A DNA stretch of 64,000 bases from an uncultured Bacteroidales bacterium (GTDB lineage: Bacteria > Bacteroidota > Bacteroidia > Bacteroidales > Bacteroidaceae), in contig CACXKA010000001.1 of assembly GCA_902768125.1 (NCBI GenBank), forward strand, positions 124,001 to 188,000. Direction: 5' to 3'. The notes below the pieces were generated by a model. It was not told where the DNA came from, did no database searches, and worked only from the letters and a program-made list of their open reading frames with translations. Below are positions 1-9,149 of the stretch, one piece after another; the first letter of the stretch is position 1; each line of letters starts with the position of its first letter. Both the position numbers and the translations under genes were made by a program.

Positions 1-2
1 CC

Positions 3-1223
3 ACCAACGACAAGAGCAAGTTTATTCCCGTGAGTGGCGAGGGACTCAAGAACATCCATTATCGGGGTGGTACAGATTGTATCGTGAGCTACCTGCACAT
101 CAACCCCAAGAGCAAGTTCTTCTCTGGCAAGAGCCTCATTCTTGGAGGTAGCCATGCGCCCAACCTCAACACCCCCAACAGTTTGGTAGGCGACCTGAGT
201 GCCATCCTGATTGAGAATATCCCATCAGCTGCAAAAGTCATTCGTGTGCCCAAGAAGAAGATTGCTCTCCTGAGCGATTTCGAGGAGAAGCGCGACAAGA
301 TTGCAAGGGCAGCGATGGATATGAACATCACCAACATCAGTGGTGTGCCATCTTGGATGCTCAGTGTCTTGAACCGAGTGATGGAACTGAAAGGCGTGGA
401 CCGTCTTGACGAAGTGTGGCCCAACCTCGAGGTGTTCTTCCACGGAGGCGTGGCTTTCACCCCTTATCGTGAACAATACAAGAACATCATCGGATTGCCC
501 AATATGCACTACATGGAGACCTACAACGCCAGCGAAGGCTTCTTTGGCTTGCAGAACGACCTCTCCGACCCCAATATGCTCCTGATGATAGACTACGGCG
601 TATTCTACGAGTTCTGTCCAATGGACAACCTCGACTCCAACGGCTATCCTATCGACGAGAGCAAGATTGTTCCTCTCTGGGAGGTAGAGACAGGCGTCAA
701 CTACGCAATGATCATCAGCACCAGCTGCGGACTTTGGCGATACCTCATTGGCGACACCGTCAAATTCTCTCAGAAAGACCCCTACAAGTTCTCCATCACA
801 GGACGCACCAAGCATTTCATCAACGCCTTTGGTGAAGAGCTGATTGTGGACAATGCTGAGAAGGGACTCTTGCAAGCTTGTGTGGCAACAGGTGCACAAG
901 TGAAGGACTACACGGCTGCCCCCATCTTTATGGATAGCAACGCCAAGTGCCGCCACCAATGGATCATCGACTTCGCGAAGGCACCAGCCTCCGTCGACGA
1001 GTTTGCTGCCATTCTTGACCGTTCCCTTCAAGCCATCAATTCCGACTATGAAGCCAAGCGTCACAAGGACATCACCCTTCAACCGCTGGAAATCATTGTC
1101 GCCAAACCTGGACTCTTCGACGAATGGCTCAAGGGTAAGGGAAAGCTCGGTGGTCAACACAAGATACCTCGCCTCAGCAATTCTCGTCAATACATCGAGG
1201 AGCTCCTCCAGATGAACCAATGA
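3..1223 (+). CDS. GH3 auxin-responsive promoter family protein (5' partial)
   Basis: The reading frame is open from the left edge, so the true start lies outside the window; the first in-frame GTG at 30 is not credible because the residues before it (TNDKSKFIPV) fit the family's conserved nucleotide-binding loop. The product resembles the GH3 acyl-adenylating enzymes first known from plants, which activate a carboxylic acid with ATP and join it to an amino acid; the substrate of bacterial members is unknown. Further support is the late motif region reading LWRYLIGDTVKF followed by ITGRTKHFINAFGEEL, typical of the C-terminal half of the family. The stop codon overlaps the start of the next gene by four bases (ATGA), so the two are probably translated together. 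Function beyond acyl adenylation is inference. Confidence 0.8.
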   Translation, partial: TNDKSKFIPVSGEGLKNIHYRGGTDCIVSYLHINPKSKFFSGKSLILGGSHAPNLNTPNSLVGDLSAILIENIPSAAKVIRVPKKKIALLSDFEEKRDKIARAAMDMNITNISGVPSWMLSVLNRVMELKGVDRLDEVWPNLEVFFHGGVAFTPYREQYKNIIGLPNMHYMETYNASEGFFGLQNDLSDPNMLLMIDYGVFYEFCPMDNLDSNGYPIDESKIVPLWEVETGVNYAMIISTSCGLWRYLIGDTVKFSQKDPYKFSITGRTKHFINAFGEELIVDNAEKGLLQACVATGAQVKDYTAAPIFMDSNAKCRHQWIIDFAKAPASVDEFAAILDRSLQAINSDYEAKRHKDITLQPLEIIVAKPGLFDEWLKGKGKLGGQHKIPRLSNSRQYIEELLQMNQ

Positions 1224-3253
1224 AACGAACCTCGTTCTATACACTTCACACCCTCATGATAGCAGCAATCCTGCTGCTATTCTTGGCTTGTGCCCGCATT
1301 GGTTCTCCCGATGGTGGTCCTTACGACGAGACCCCTCCCAAGGTGATGCACACCTCGCCCAAATTTGGTGCTGCCAATGAGAAGAACGTGAAGCGAGTGA
1401 CGATTGAGTTCGATGAAATCGTAAAGATAGAGAATGCCTCCGAAAAGGTGGTCATCTCGCCCCCTCAAATCCAGCAACCAGAGATTGAAGCCAATGGGCG
1501 ACGCATCACCGTCACCCTGCTGGATTCCCTCAAGCCCAATATGACCTACACGATAGATTTCGCCGACGCCATTGTTGACAACAACGAAGGCAATCCCTAT
1601 GGCGACTATGCCTTCACCTTCTCCACAGGCGAACAGGTAGATACTTTCCAAGTGTCAGGTCACGTACTGAACGCTGAGAACCTCGAACCCATCAAGGGAA
1701 TGTTGGTCGGACTCTACAAAGTGGACTCCCTTCAGGTTTTGCCTGATTCCGTCTTCCGCACCCAACCTTTCGAGCGCATCTCCCGCACAGACAGTCGTGG
1801 GCATTTCGTAGTCAAAGGTCTTGCCCCTGGACACTATCGTGCCTTTGCCCTCAAGGATTTGAACCAAAACTACATCTACGACCAACGTGCCGAAGCCGTC
1901 GCTTTCTCCGACCGCCTTCTCAGCACCTCCAGTCGTCCCGATATCCGCCCCGATACCATCTGGCACGATAGCATCCACTACGATTCTATCGTCTATACGC
2001 CATATACCCACTACTATCCCGACGATATCGTGCTGACCGCTTTTGAGTCAGCCCTCCAAGACCGTCACTTGCTCAAGAGCGAACGCCCTATCCTCCAGCA
2101 GTTCTCGCTCTACTTCACGGCAGGCAGCGACACCTTGCCTCGTATTACTGGATTGAACTTCGATGCAAAAGATGCTTTCCTCGTGGAAGCCAGCCAGCAT
2201 AACGATTCTCTCGACTACTGGATCAAGGATTCCCTCATCTACAACTTAGACACGCTTCAAATCCAGTTGGATTTCTTCGAGACCGACACTACGGGCAACT
2301 TGTCCATCACCACCGACACCTTGAGACTTGTCTCCAAGATTTCCAAGGAACGTCTTGCCCGTGAGTATCAGGAAGCGATGGAAGAATGGGCGAAAGAGTA
2401 CAAGCAGCAAGTGAAAGCGGAACGTCGTGCCGCCCAAAAAGCCGAGAAGGAGAACGAGAAAGAGCAAGAGGTGAAGGAGAGCAAGCAAGACAAGAAGAAG
2501 AAAAAGAAAGACGATGACGAGATAGAGATTCCGCCATTGCCCGAGGAGTTCCTCTCTTACAAGATCAACAACCTCCAGTCGATGGACCCCGACAAGAATA
2601 TCGACTTTGTCTTTGAGGAACCACTCGAAACCGTTGATTTTTCCAAGATACATTTCAGCATGAAGGTGGACACCCTTTTCCAGCCAGCCAAGTTCCTTTT
2701 CCGACAAGTGCCTGGCAAGCTCAAGACCTACCGTCTTTATGCAGAGTGGGAAGCAGACTCCACCTATCAGGTAGAAATCGACACCGCTGCCTTCATCAAC
2801 ATCTACGGCAAACGTAGCGAAGCTCTCAAGCGAACGATTCGTATGCGCTCGCTTGACTCCTACTCCACCCTCTTCGTTGCCTTGCAGGGAAGCTGGGACG
2901 ATGCCATCGTGGAATTGCTCTCTGGCTCCGACAAAGTGGTCAAGAGCATCAAGGCAACCAACGGACACGCCGACTTCTATTTCCTCGCTCCAGGCACCTA
3001 CTACCTGCGCCTCTTCCGCGATCTCAACGACAATGGTGTTTGGGACACAGGCGACTACGACCTGCATCTCCAGCCCGAGCCTGTTTATTATTACCCAGAT
3101 GGCCTCACGCTCAAGGCACAATGGGAAATCACCCAGAACTGGAATCCTACCGCCCTGCCGCTGGCAAAGCAGAAACCGCAGAAAATCACCAAGCAGAAGC
3201 CAGACAAGGAAAGGACTATCAGGAACCGGAACGCTGACAGGAAAAAGCGATAA
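1220..3253 (+). CDS. Ig-like domain lipoprotein with charged linker
   Basis: The 677-residue product begins with a lipoprotein signal (hydrophobic segment ending LFLAC, lipid cysteine at residue 24), so it is probably anchored in the outer membrane. Residues about 35-137 form a bacterial Ig-like domain of the SbsA/Big_5 type, with the phrases SPKFGA, IEFDEIV and YAFTFSTG. A carboxypeptidase-regulatory-like segment follows. Residues about 375-437 are rich in Lys and Glu and predicted helical or coiled. A second Ig-like segment and a C-terminal beta region (GTYYLRLFRDLNDNGVWD) come next, and the protein ends in a strongly basic tail. It is coupled to the preceding GH3-family enzyme by an ATGA overlap. 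Proteins of this architecture are common in Bacteroidota; the specific role is unknown. Confidence 0.75.
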   Translation: MKRTSFYTLHTLMIAAILLLFLACARIGSPDGGPYDETPPKVMHTSPKFGAANEKNVKRVTIEFDEIVKIENASEKVVISPPQIQQPEIEANGRRITVTLLDSLKPNMTYTIDFADAIVDNNEGNPYGDYAFTFSTGEQVDTFQVSGHVLNAENLEPIKGMLVGLYKVDSLQVLPDSVFRTQPFERISRTDSRGHFVVKGLAPGHYRAFALKDLNQNYIYDQRAEAVAFSDRLLSTSSRPDIRPDTIWHDSIHYDSIVYTPYTHYYPDDIVLTAFESALQDRHLLKSERPILQQFSLYFTAGSDTLPRITGLNFDAKDAFLVEASQHNDSLDYWIKDSLIYNLDTLQIQLDFFETDTTGNLSITTDTLRLVSKISKERLAREYQEAMEEWAKEYKQQVKAERRAAQKAEKENEKEQEVKESKQDKKKKKKDDDEIEIPPLPEEFLSYKINNLQSMDPDKNIDFVFEEPLETVDFSKIHFSMKVDTLFQPAKFLFRQVPGKLKTYRLYAEWEADSTYQVEIDTAAFINIYGKRSEALKRTIRMRSLDSYSTLFVALQGSWDDAIVELLSGSDKVVKSIKATNGHADFYFLAPGTYYLRLFRDLNDNGVWDTGDYDLHLQPEPVYYYPDGLTLKAQWEITQNWNPTALPLAKQKPQKITKQKPDKERTIRNRNADRKKR

Positions 3254-3266
3254 GGACAGAAACAAC

Positions 3267-3297
3267 AAAGAGGCAGTCAAACGACCGCCTCTTTTTA
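3267..3297 (+). terminator. Rho-independent terminator, probably bidirectional
   Basis: AAAGAGGC at 3267-3274 pairs with GCCTCTTT at 3287-3294, followed by a T run. It sits between the convergent Ig-like lipoprotein and esterase genes and can serve both strands. Confidence 0.75.
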
Positions 3298-3326
3298 TTT
3301 GTTGATAGCTTGGCTATCACGCCATC

Positions 3327-5180
3327 TTATTTCAAGCTCAAGAGCAATTTCTCGAGGGCTGCACGACGTTCCTTCCAAGTCTTGTAGTCAGAAGCCTTGA
3401 GGACATGAACTGTCTTCGATTCAATGAATTTCTTACTTGCATCCGCATCCGAAATCAAGTGGAAAGACTTGATCTTGCCTTCTGCGAGGAGTTTGTCAGA
3501 AATCAGGTTGGCTCCACCGACTTTGAACCAGCTCTCCATCGTGTCATCCTTGCCTGGCACCAAGAAGATGATGCCACCGTCAGCTGCTGAGATGGAGGGA
3601 ACATAGGTGGCTGTATTCTGGTTCCAATCATGAGCGATTGTGCCGAACTTGATGTTGCCCAGCTTCTGTACATCGTATGGGTTGTTGGGCGCATAGGCGA
3701 TGCTGTACTTGAATCCTTGATCGGGAGAAAGGTACATATTGGTGGGGTCAGCCACCTTCGTACCATCCACGATGAAGCAATACTTAAAGACATCATCCAC
3801 ATGGTCGGTCAGCGTCACGCTCCACACGCCATCATCACCCTTCGTAAGGGCTACAGGAGTAGCAAGCAATTCGCTTTCCAGCGTCACGCTCTTTGCCTCA
3901 GGCGCATTGATGCGGAAGGTCACCTTACCGTCAGCATACTCGGGCGAAGTCACCTGACGAGGGAACAATCTCGCCATTGTGGCACCCGTGAACTGCTGTT
4001 CCTCACCCGTACGAGCCAAAGCAGGCTTGCCGTTCTTCATAGCCTCCTCCGAAGCGGTAGGATTGAAGAGCAGACGCAAGGACTTATCGAGGAAATACTT
4101 GGCGTTCATCCAAGTGTGACCGAACTTGTCGTGCGTGAACTCCTTCACACTACGGATGCCGTGCTTGTCGAGATGCTCCATGTAGTCACGAGCATTGCCG
4201 AAGAGGAAGTCATCCGTGCCCACACCCAACCAGAAGAGGTGAATCTTGCTGTTGGTGTCAGCAGCATTGTCATACACACCTGGAATTTCAGTTGCAGTGA
4301 AGGAACTGTAGGAGCAGAGATACGAGAACTTGTCGAGGTTACGGAGACCGATACCAAGACCTTGGTTACCACCACGAGAGAAGCCACCGATACCACGATG
4401 GTCACGATCATTGATGGTGCGATAGTGGCTCTCCACATAGCTCATCAGGTCGCCAGTGAGATCATCACCCACCACATCACGCATCATACCCATACCACCG
4501 CCGAAACCGCCAAATCCGCCAGCAGGAGCGGGAGCAGGAGGCAACAGCTTGGTAGGATTACCGTATGGGAGCACCACAATCATCTCCTCAGCCTTACCCT
4601 CAGCAATGAGGTTGTCGAGGATGTAGTTCACGCGTCCCACCTTGTAATACACCTCTTCCGTGTCGGTCGTACCGCTCAGCAGATAGAACACAGGATACTT
4701 CTTGTCCTTGTCGGTATCGTACTTCGGAGGAAGATACACGATGGCATTGTTCACACCCTTGAGGCTGTTAGAATAGTAGTGGATGTAGTCCACCCTTCCG
4801 TGAGGCACGTTCTTGATGTCGTGGGCAAGGGAGCCGCTCTTGGCGGGAATCTCCAAGAGGCTGTTCTTGAAACCTTCGTTGGGGAAATACTGCGGACAGA
4901 GAGGGTCCATCACGCTGACCCCATCCACCACGAAGCAGTAAGGATATATATCGGGAGCCGCAGGACCGAGTGTGGCTGTCCACACCCCATCCGCACCCTT
5001 CTTCATCGGGTTGCGCCCAGCAAACTGCACATCCACCTGCACCTCCTTGGCATTGGGATTTTCATAACGGAAGGTCACTGTACCGTCAGCATTGCAAACG
5101 GTAGATTGCTTGACCTTTTGAGCCATCGTAGCGGTTGCACAGAGACAAGCCGCGATGTAAATAGCAAATCGACGCTTCAT
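3327..5180 (-). CDS. CE1-type esterase with duplicated, degenerate second half
   Basis: The 617-residue exported protein (signal peptide about 1-20, ending TMA-QK) has an N-terminal early-set/CBM48-like beta domain (about 25-110) and an alpha/beta-hydrolase domain of the putative esterase family (PF00756; about 140-370). The nucleophile elbow is GFSRGG with Ser268; His355 in FGHTW is the likely catalytic histidine. A Gly/Met-rich loop occupies about 216-233. A second early-set domain (about 411-500) and a shortened esterase-like segment (about 527-600) repeat the first half but have no nucleophile elbow, so the second catalytic unit looks dead. Such enzymes often remove feruloyl or acetyl groups from xylan; here the substrate is inferred only. 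It lies 18 bases downstream of the GH3 glycosidase gene in one operon. Confidence 0.8.
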   Translation of the reverse strand: MKRRFAIYIAACLCATATMAQKVKQSTVCNADGTVTFRYENPNAKEVQVDVQFAGRNPMKKGADGVWTATLGPAAPDIYPYCFVVDGVSVMDPLCPQYFPNEGFKNSLLEIPAKSGSLAHDIKNVPHGRVDYIHYYSNSLKGVNNAIVYLPPKYDTDKDKKYPVFYLLSGTTDTEEVYYKVGRVNYILDNLIAEGKAEEMIVVLPYGNPTKLLPPAPAPAGGFGGFGGGMGMMRDVVGDDLTGDLMSYVESHYRTINDRDHRGIGGFSRGGNQGLGIGLRNLDKFSYLCSYSSFTATEIPGVYDNAADTNSKIHLFWLGVGTDDFLFGNARDYMEHLDKHGIRSVKEFTHDKFGHTWMNAKYFLDKSLRLLFNPTASEEAMKNGKPALARTGEEQQFTGATMARLFPRQVTSPEYADGKVTFRINAPEAKSVTLESELLATPVALTKGDDGVWSVTLTDHVDDVFKYCFIVDGTKVADPTNMYLSPDQGFKYSIAYAPNNPYDVQKLGNIKFGTIAHDWNQNTATYVPSISAADGGIIFLVPGKDDTMESWFKVGGANLISDKLLAEGKIKSFHLISDADASKKFIESKTVHVLKASDYKTWKERRAALEKLLLSLK

Positions 5181-5198
5181 AGAGTGATTGGATTTTAT

Positions 5199-8144
5199 TT
5201 ATTTCACGACGAAATCAAGGCGCTGCAAGTCCTTGTCGAGGGAAGAACTACCGTAGAGAATCTGATAACGTCCAGGGCGAGTGGAAAGCTCGTCGATGGA
5301 TGGATCATAGTACTCGAAAGACTCGCCATCCAACGTAATGACTGCCTGAGCCGTCTGACCAGCCTTGAGGAAGAGCTTCTGGAAGCCCTTGAGCGACTTG
5401 ATAGGAGCCTCTGGGTAGTCAAGTGCCTTCACATACACCTGTACGATTTCAGCACCTTCACGATCACCTGTATTCGTGACAGGAACGGTGAGCGTCACCT
5501 TGCCATCAGCCGCCATAGAAGTCTTGGAGAGCTTACCCTGACCATACTTGAAGGTCGTGTAGGAAAGACCATAACCGAATGGGAACTGAGCCTCACCCTT
5601 GAAGTAGCGGTAAGTGCGGTTCTCCATGCTATAATCTGTGAACTCTGGCAGGTCGCTGTTGGAACGATAGAAAGTGACTGGAAGCTTGCCGCTTGGGTTG
5701 AAGTCACCGAAGAGCACGTCAGCCAAAGCCTTCGAACCACCCTGACCAGGATACCAAGCCTGCAGGAGGGCGTCATACTGACCTTCCACGCTGCCGAATG
5801 CGATAGCAGAACCAGAGCAGTTGACAAACACAACAGGCTTTCCTGTAGCGTGCATGGCACGAACGAGACGCTGCTGAACAGCTGGCAGCTCAATGTCAGC
5901 CTTGTCACCACCTTCACCTTCCATACGGGCAGAAATACCACCGATGATGATGATGGCATCCACATCCTTCACTTCCTTTGCGAGGTCGTCAAACTCGATG
6001 AGCTTGCGTTCGCAGATATCACCACGCAGCATGGCGAAGTTGCCGTTGCCGTGCTTGTACTCAATCACGACGTCGTAAGTCTCACCAGCTTTCACAGGGA
6101 AAGACTTGTAGTTAGCACCACCGCGACCGAAACCGAAGCCGAAGCCACGACCACCGCCGCCCTTAGACTCTTCCACCACGTTGCCGTTCACCTTCAGCAC
6201 GTAGCCGTTGTCGGTAGAGAGTGTGTATTGCATATCACCCGTGAAGGTAGCCTTGTACTTACCAGAGAGGCGTACAGAGAGAGTGTCCTTGCTGACGCCC
6301 TGTGCAAAACCCCAAGCACCAAAGGTGGAGAAGTTCAGTTCGTTGTAGTAGTTCGTCACAGCAGGCTTGCCGCTCAGGCTGTTGTTGTTGAAGAACTCAG
6401 CCATGATACCCTTGCCGTCGTTGAACTCCTGCAAGTGATGAATGGTGGTGTAACCATCAGACAGTTCACAAGCTTTCTTGTAGAAGACCTCCGTGTTGGG
6501 CAACGCATTCTTGATACCCTCAAGCAGAGAGTGCTGGTGTGCCTTCGTAGGTGTGCCACCATAGTTACCATTCAGCAATTCCACATCGTCAGCGTTAGGA
6601 CCTAACACAGCGATTTTCTTCAAGTTCTTCGAGAGAGGAAGAATGCCCTTGCTGTTGTCGAGCAGCACCATCGATTCACGGGCAGCCTGAATAGCGAGGT
6701 CATTGTTGCTTTCGCTACTGATCACATCAGCAGTGAGGTTTGCCCAAGGCAGCATCTCGGCTGGGTCGAACATACCCAACTCGAAACGGCCATAGAGGCT
6801 CTTGCGCAAGTGGAAGTCGAGGGTGCTCTCCTGAATGAGACCTTTCTCCAAAGCCTCAGTAAGCACCATGAACACCTTACCACACTCGAGGTCGGTACCG
6901 TTCAGCACAGCGTCCACAGAAGCCTCCAGAGGACCAGCGTGGGTCTCGTGCTGACCACGGTTGTAGAAGTTATTGATAGCGTCGCAGTCGGTGAGCACGA
7001 TGGCATCGTAGTTCCACTTACGACGGAGGATGTCCACCAGAAGTCGGTCGCTGGTGCAGCATGGCTTGCCCTCGTAACGGTTGTAGGCACACATCACCTC
7101 ACGCACATTACCCTTCTGCACCAAAGCCTTGAAGGCTGGGAGGTAAGTCTCCCAAAGGTCGCGCATCGACACAGAAGCGTTGAAAGAGTGACGCTGTGGC
7201 TCAGGACCGCTGTGTACGGCATAGTGCTTGGCACAAGCGTGAGTCTTGAAGTACTTGTCGTCATCACCCTGCATACCCAACACGGTCTGCACACCCAGCA
7301 CAGCGTTCAGGTAAGGGTCTTCACCACAAGTCTCCTGACCACGTCCCCAACGAGGGTCACGGAAGATATTCACGTTCGGGCACCAGAAAGTCAGCTCTGG
7401 GTTGCCTGGATAGTAAGTCACACCCATAGGTACGTTAAACAGCTTGGGGTCGTTGTGGTCAGTGCGGTTCCAGTTGGCACGCGCCTCGTCAGACACTGTA
7501 GAGAACACCTCGTACATCTGCTGAGGATTGAAGGCTGCTGCCATACCGATAGGCTGAGGATACACCGTGTAGTCGCCTTGACGCACACCATGACAAGCCT
7601 CACTCCACCAGTTGTAAGATGGGATGCCGAGACGATCCACAGAAACAGACTTGTTCATCATCAGACCCACCTTCTCCTCAGGAGTGAGCAGGGAGATGAG
7701 GTTTTCCACACGCTCAGCATAAGACAGATTCGTGTTCTGATAAGGATACTTCTGCGGAGCAGGACCTTCAGTCACCATCGCCTTGATAGACAAGGCACCG
7801 AGGGTGTTGCCGTTCTTGTCGAGCAACTCCACGCTACGGAAACTCTTACCAATCGACTTGCGCGGGTTGAACACAACCATCACAGTTGCACTCTGACCTG
7901 GCTCAACAGCCTCCTCGGCATACTGTGCCTGAATGCACTCGCAGCTGGGTTTCACTTCGCCGATGGCTACAGGAGCCTTCGACTTGTTCTTGAATGTGAA
8001 TGTGTGACAAATCGCGCCTTCTGTCGCATTGACATTTCCGAAGTCATACTCGTAAGAGTCGAACGAAACGGCGCTCTTCTTTTGTGCCCAAGCAGGTGCT
8101 GCCAGAAGCATGGCACAAAAACAAATAGCAAATAGCTTTTTCAT
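5199..8144 (-). CDS. GH3 beta-glucosidase/beta-xylosidase with N-terminal DUF1573 and inserted PA14
   Basis: A 981-residue secreted glycoside hydrolase of family 3. After a signal peptide (1-20) comes a DUF1573 domain (about 25-125; motifs YDFGNV, CHTFTFKN, PSCECI), then the GH3 barrel (about 135-480). The catalytic nucleophile is probably Asp386 in VLTDCDAI; substrate-site motifs include RDPRWGRGQET and KHYAVHSGPE. A PA14-like domain (about 580-715) is inserted in the second GH3 domain and contains a Gly/Phe-rich loop. A fibronectin-type-III-like domain ends the protein (about 890-975). The sequence is closest in pattern to plant and bacterial xylosidase-type GH3 enzymes. With the downstream esterase it would act on decorated hemicellulose oligosaccharides; the exact sugar is inference. 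A DUF1573 domain at the front is unusual. Confidence 0.88.
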   Translation of the reverse strand: MKKLFAICFCAMLLAAPAWAQKKSAVSFDSYEYDFGNVNATEGAICHTFTFKNKSKAPVAIGEVKPSCECIQAQYAEEAVEPGQSATVMVVFNPRKSIGKSFRSVELLDKNGNTLGALSIKAMVTEGPAPQKYPYQNTNLSYAERVENLISLLTPEEKVGLMMNKSVSVDRLGIPSYNWWSEACHGVRQGDYTVYPQPIGMAAAFNPQQMYEVFSTVSDEARANWNRTDHNDPKLFNVPMGVTYYPGNPELTFWCPNVNIFRDPRWGRGQETCGEDPYLNAVLGVQTVLGMQGDDDKYFKTHACAKHYAVHSGPEPQRHSFNASVSMRDLWETYLPAFKALVQKGNVREVMCAYNRYEGKPCCTSDRLLVDILRRKWNYDAIVLTDCDAINNFYNRGQHETHAGPLEASVDAVLNGTDLECGKVFMVLTEALEKGLIQESTLDFHLRKSLYGRFELGMFDPAEMLPWANLTADVISSESNNDLAIQAARESMVLLDNSKGILPLSKNLKKIAVLGPNADDVELLNGNYGGTPTKAHQHSLLEGIKNALPNTEVFYKKACELSDGYTTIHHLQEFNDGKGIMAEFFNNNSLSGKPAVTNYYNELNFSTFGAWGFAQGVSKDTLSVRLSGKYKATFTGDMQYTLSTDNGYVLKVNGNVVEESKGGGGRGFGFGFGRGGANYKSFPVKAGETYDVVIEYKHGNGNFAMLRGDICERKLIEFDDLAKEVKDVDAIIIIGGISARMEGEGGDKADIELPAVQQRLVRAMHATGKPVVFVNCSGSAIAFGSVEGQYDALLQAWYPGQGGSKALADVLFGDFNPSGKLPVTFYRSNSDLPEFTDYSMENRTYRYFKGEAQFPFGYGLSYTTFKYGQGKLSKTSMAADGKVTLTVPVTNTGDREGAEIVQVYVKALDYPEAPIKSLKGFQKLFLKAGQTAQAVITLDGESFEYYDPSIDELSTRPGRYQILYGSSSLDKDLQRLDFVVK

Positions 8145-8187
8145 TGATAATTTATTGATTATTGATAATAGTAGGTTTTTGGTGAGG

Positions 8188-8195
8188 CAAAGTTA
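8188..8195 (-). promoter_or_regulatory. Putative -7 box for the GH3 operon
   Basis: The minus strand reads TAACTTTG, matching the Bacteroidota TAnnTTTG element, 43 bases upstream of the GH3 start. No clear -33 TTTG is seen at the expected distance. Confidence 0.4.
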
Positions 8196-8211
8196 AGCAT
8201 TTTTAGGCGAA

Positions 8212-8306
8212 AAAGTGAAAAGTAAAAGTGAAAAAATACATTTTCTTTTCATACTGGTAGTTAGAAATTGATATTTTTCACTGTTCACTTTTCACTATTC
8301 ACTATT
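8212..8306. repeat. Degenerate GTGAAAA repeats in inverted halves
   Basis: Units like AAAAGTGAAAAGTAAAAGTG at 8212-8237 are mirrored by TTTTTCACTGTTCACTTTTC and more at 8274-8300, so the gap between the divergent GH3 and nucleosidase genes could fold into an imperfect stem. No coding potential is seen. Confidence 0.7.
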
Positions 8307-8312
8307 TTTGCC

Positions 8313-8320
8313 TACTTTTG
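8313..8320 (+). promoter_or_regulatory. Putative -7 box for the nucleosidase gene
   Basis: TACTTTTG fits TAnnTTTG and lies 38 bases before the chosen ATG. This argues against the longer reading frame that begins at 8308, which would start inside the promoter. Confidence 0.4.
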
Positions 8321-8358
8321 CAAACAAATCTTTTGCGAACAATTCAAAGGAATACGAT

Positions 8359-9072
8359 ATGAGAATTTGTTATGTAGTGGCGATGGTGGCAGAAGCAAAG
8401 CCATTCATCGAACGATACGGCATCCAGTTGGTGGAGGATTTCTTCTCTCCCCTGCCCTGCCAATTGTATGAAGGAGAAGTGAACGGTGCCACACTCAATG
8501 TGGTGCTGAACGGTCAGCAACAGGGAAGCGACCTCATTGGCTGCGAAGCAGCTTCTGTAGCGACCTTGAGTACCATCCAACGCCTGCATCCCGACATCGT
8601 GGTGAACTCTGGCACTTGTGGTGCATTCAAGAAGAACGGAGCCGACATCGCTCAGGTATTCATCGGTTCAGGTGTGATGTTCCACGATCGCCGTGTGCCA
8701 GGCGACAATACCTGGGGCACTCAGAGCCTCGGAAACTACCCCGTTTGGGAGGGCAGTCAGGAATTGGCAAAGGCTTTAGGGATGAAGACAGGCAAGGTCA
8801 CAACCGGCTCGTCGTTAGACATGCAACCGTGTGACCTTGAAATCATTGAAAAGAATGGTGGCGAACTGAAAGATATGGAAGGTGCAGCCGTCGGCTTCGT
8901 CTGCTCCCTGTTCAATGTCCCCATCCTCTATGTCAAGTCGGTGACCGATCTCTGCGACAGCGGTGCCGAGACCTTCGAAGAGTTCTCCCGCAACCTTCAC
9001 CAAGCTTGCGAAGCCCTGAAAGTGGCAAATGAAAAGGTCATTGACTATCTCATCAATGACCCTAAACTGTAA
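8359..9072 (+). CDS. mtnN: 5'-methylthioadenosine/S-adenosylhomocysteine nucleosidase
   Basis: The 237-residue protein belongs to the purine nucleoside phosphorylase/MTA-SAH nucleosidase family. It would hydrolyse methylthioadenosine and S-adenosylhomocysteine to adenine and the thioribose or ribosyl-homocysteine product, in methionine salvage and the activated methyl cycle. With the start at 8359 the residues Glu12 (AMVAEAK), Glu174 (KDMEGAA) and Asp197 (VTDL) carry the same numbers as the catalytic residues of the E. coli enzyme, which supports both the function and the start. AAAGGA seven to eight bases before the ATG could be a ribosome site. The gene is monocistronic. A phosphorylase of the same fold is the alternative. 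Confidence 0.82.
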   Translation: MRICYVVAMVAEAKPFIERYGIQLVEDFFSPLPCQLYEGEVNGATLNVVLNGQQQGSDLIGCEAASVATLSTIQRLHPDIVVNSGTCGAFKKNGADIAQVFIGSGVMFHDRRVPGDNTWGTQSLGNYPVWEGSQELAKALGMKTGKVTTGSSLDMQPCDLEIIEKNGGELKDMEGAAVGFVCSLFNVPILYVKSVTDLCDSGAETFEEFSRNLHQACEALKVANEKVIDYLINDPKL

Positions 9073-9149
9073 ATCTCAAAACTCTTATCGTATCTTTAGC
9101 ACGCTTGGCTTGCCAAGAAATCTCAAATCTCCAACCTCAAACCTCAACC
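9073..9149. repeat. Low-complexity CTCAAA-type intergenic repeat
   Basis: Degenerate copies of units such as TCTCAAA and CCTCAAACC fill the gap between the convergent nucleosidase and amidophosphoribosyltransferase-like genes. The reverse complement resembles the gap at 15466-15512. No terminator hairpin is evident. Confidence 0.5.

Noticed and set aside
225-1244. Open minus-strand frame opposite the GH3-auxin-family gene
   Set aside because: Antisense shadow; no start context, promoter or recognisable protein.
3630-6605. Open frame of 991 codons on the plus strand, opposite the esterase and GH3 genes
   Set aside because: It is the complement of well-supported genes; its His/Thr/Arg/Val-rich translation has no domain and reflects codon bias of the minus-strand genes.
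6810-8135. 441-codon plus-strand frame opposite the GH3 gene
   Set aside because: Antisense shadow with biased composition; the opposite strand carries GH3 and DUF1573 motifs.
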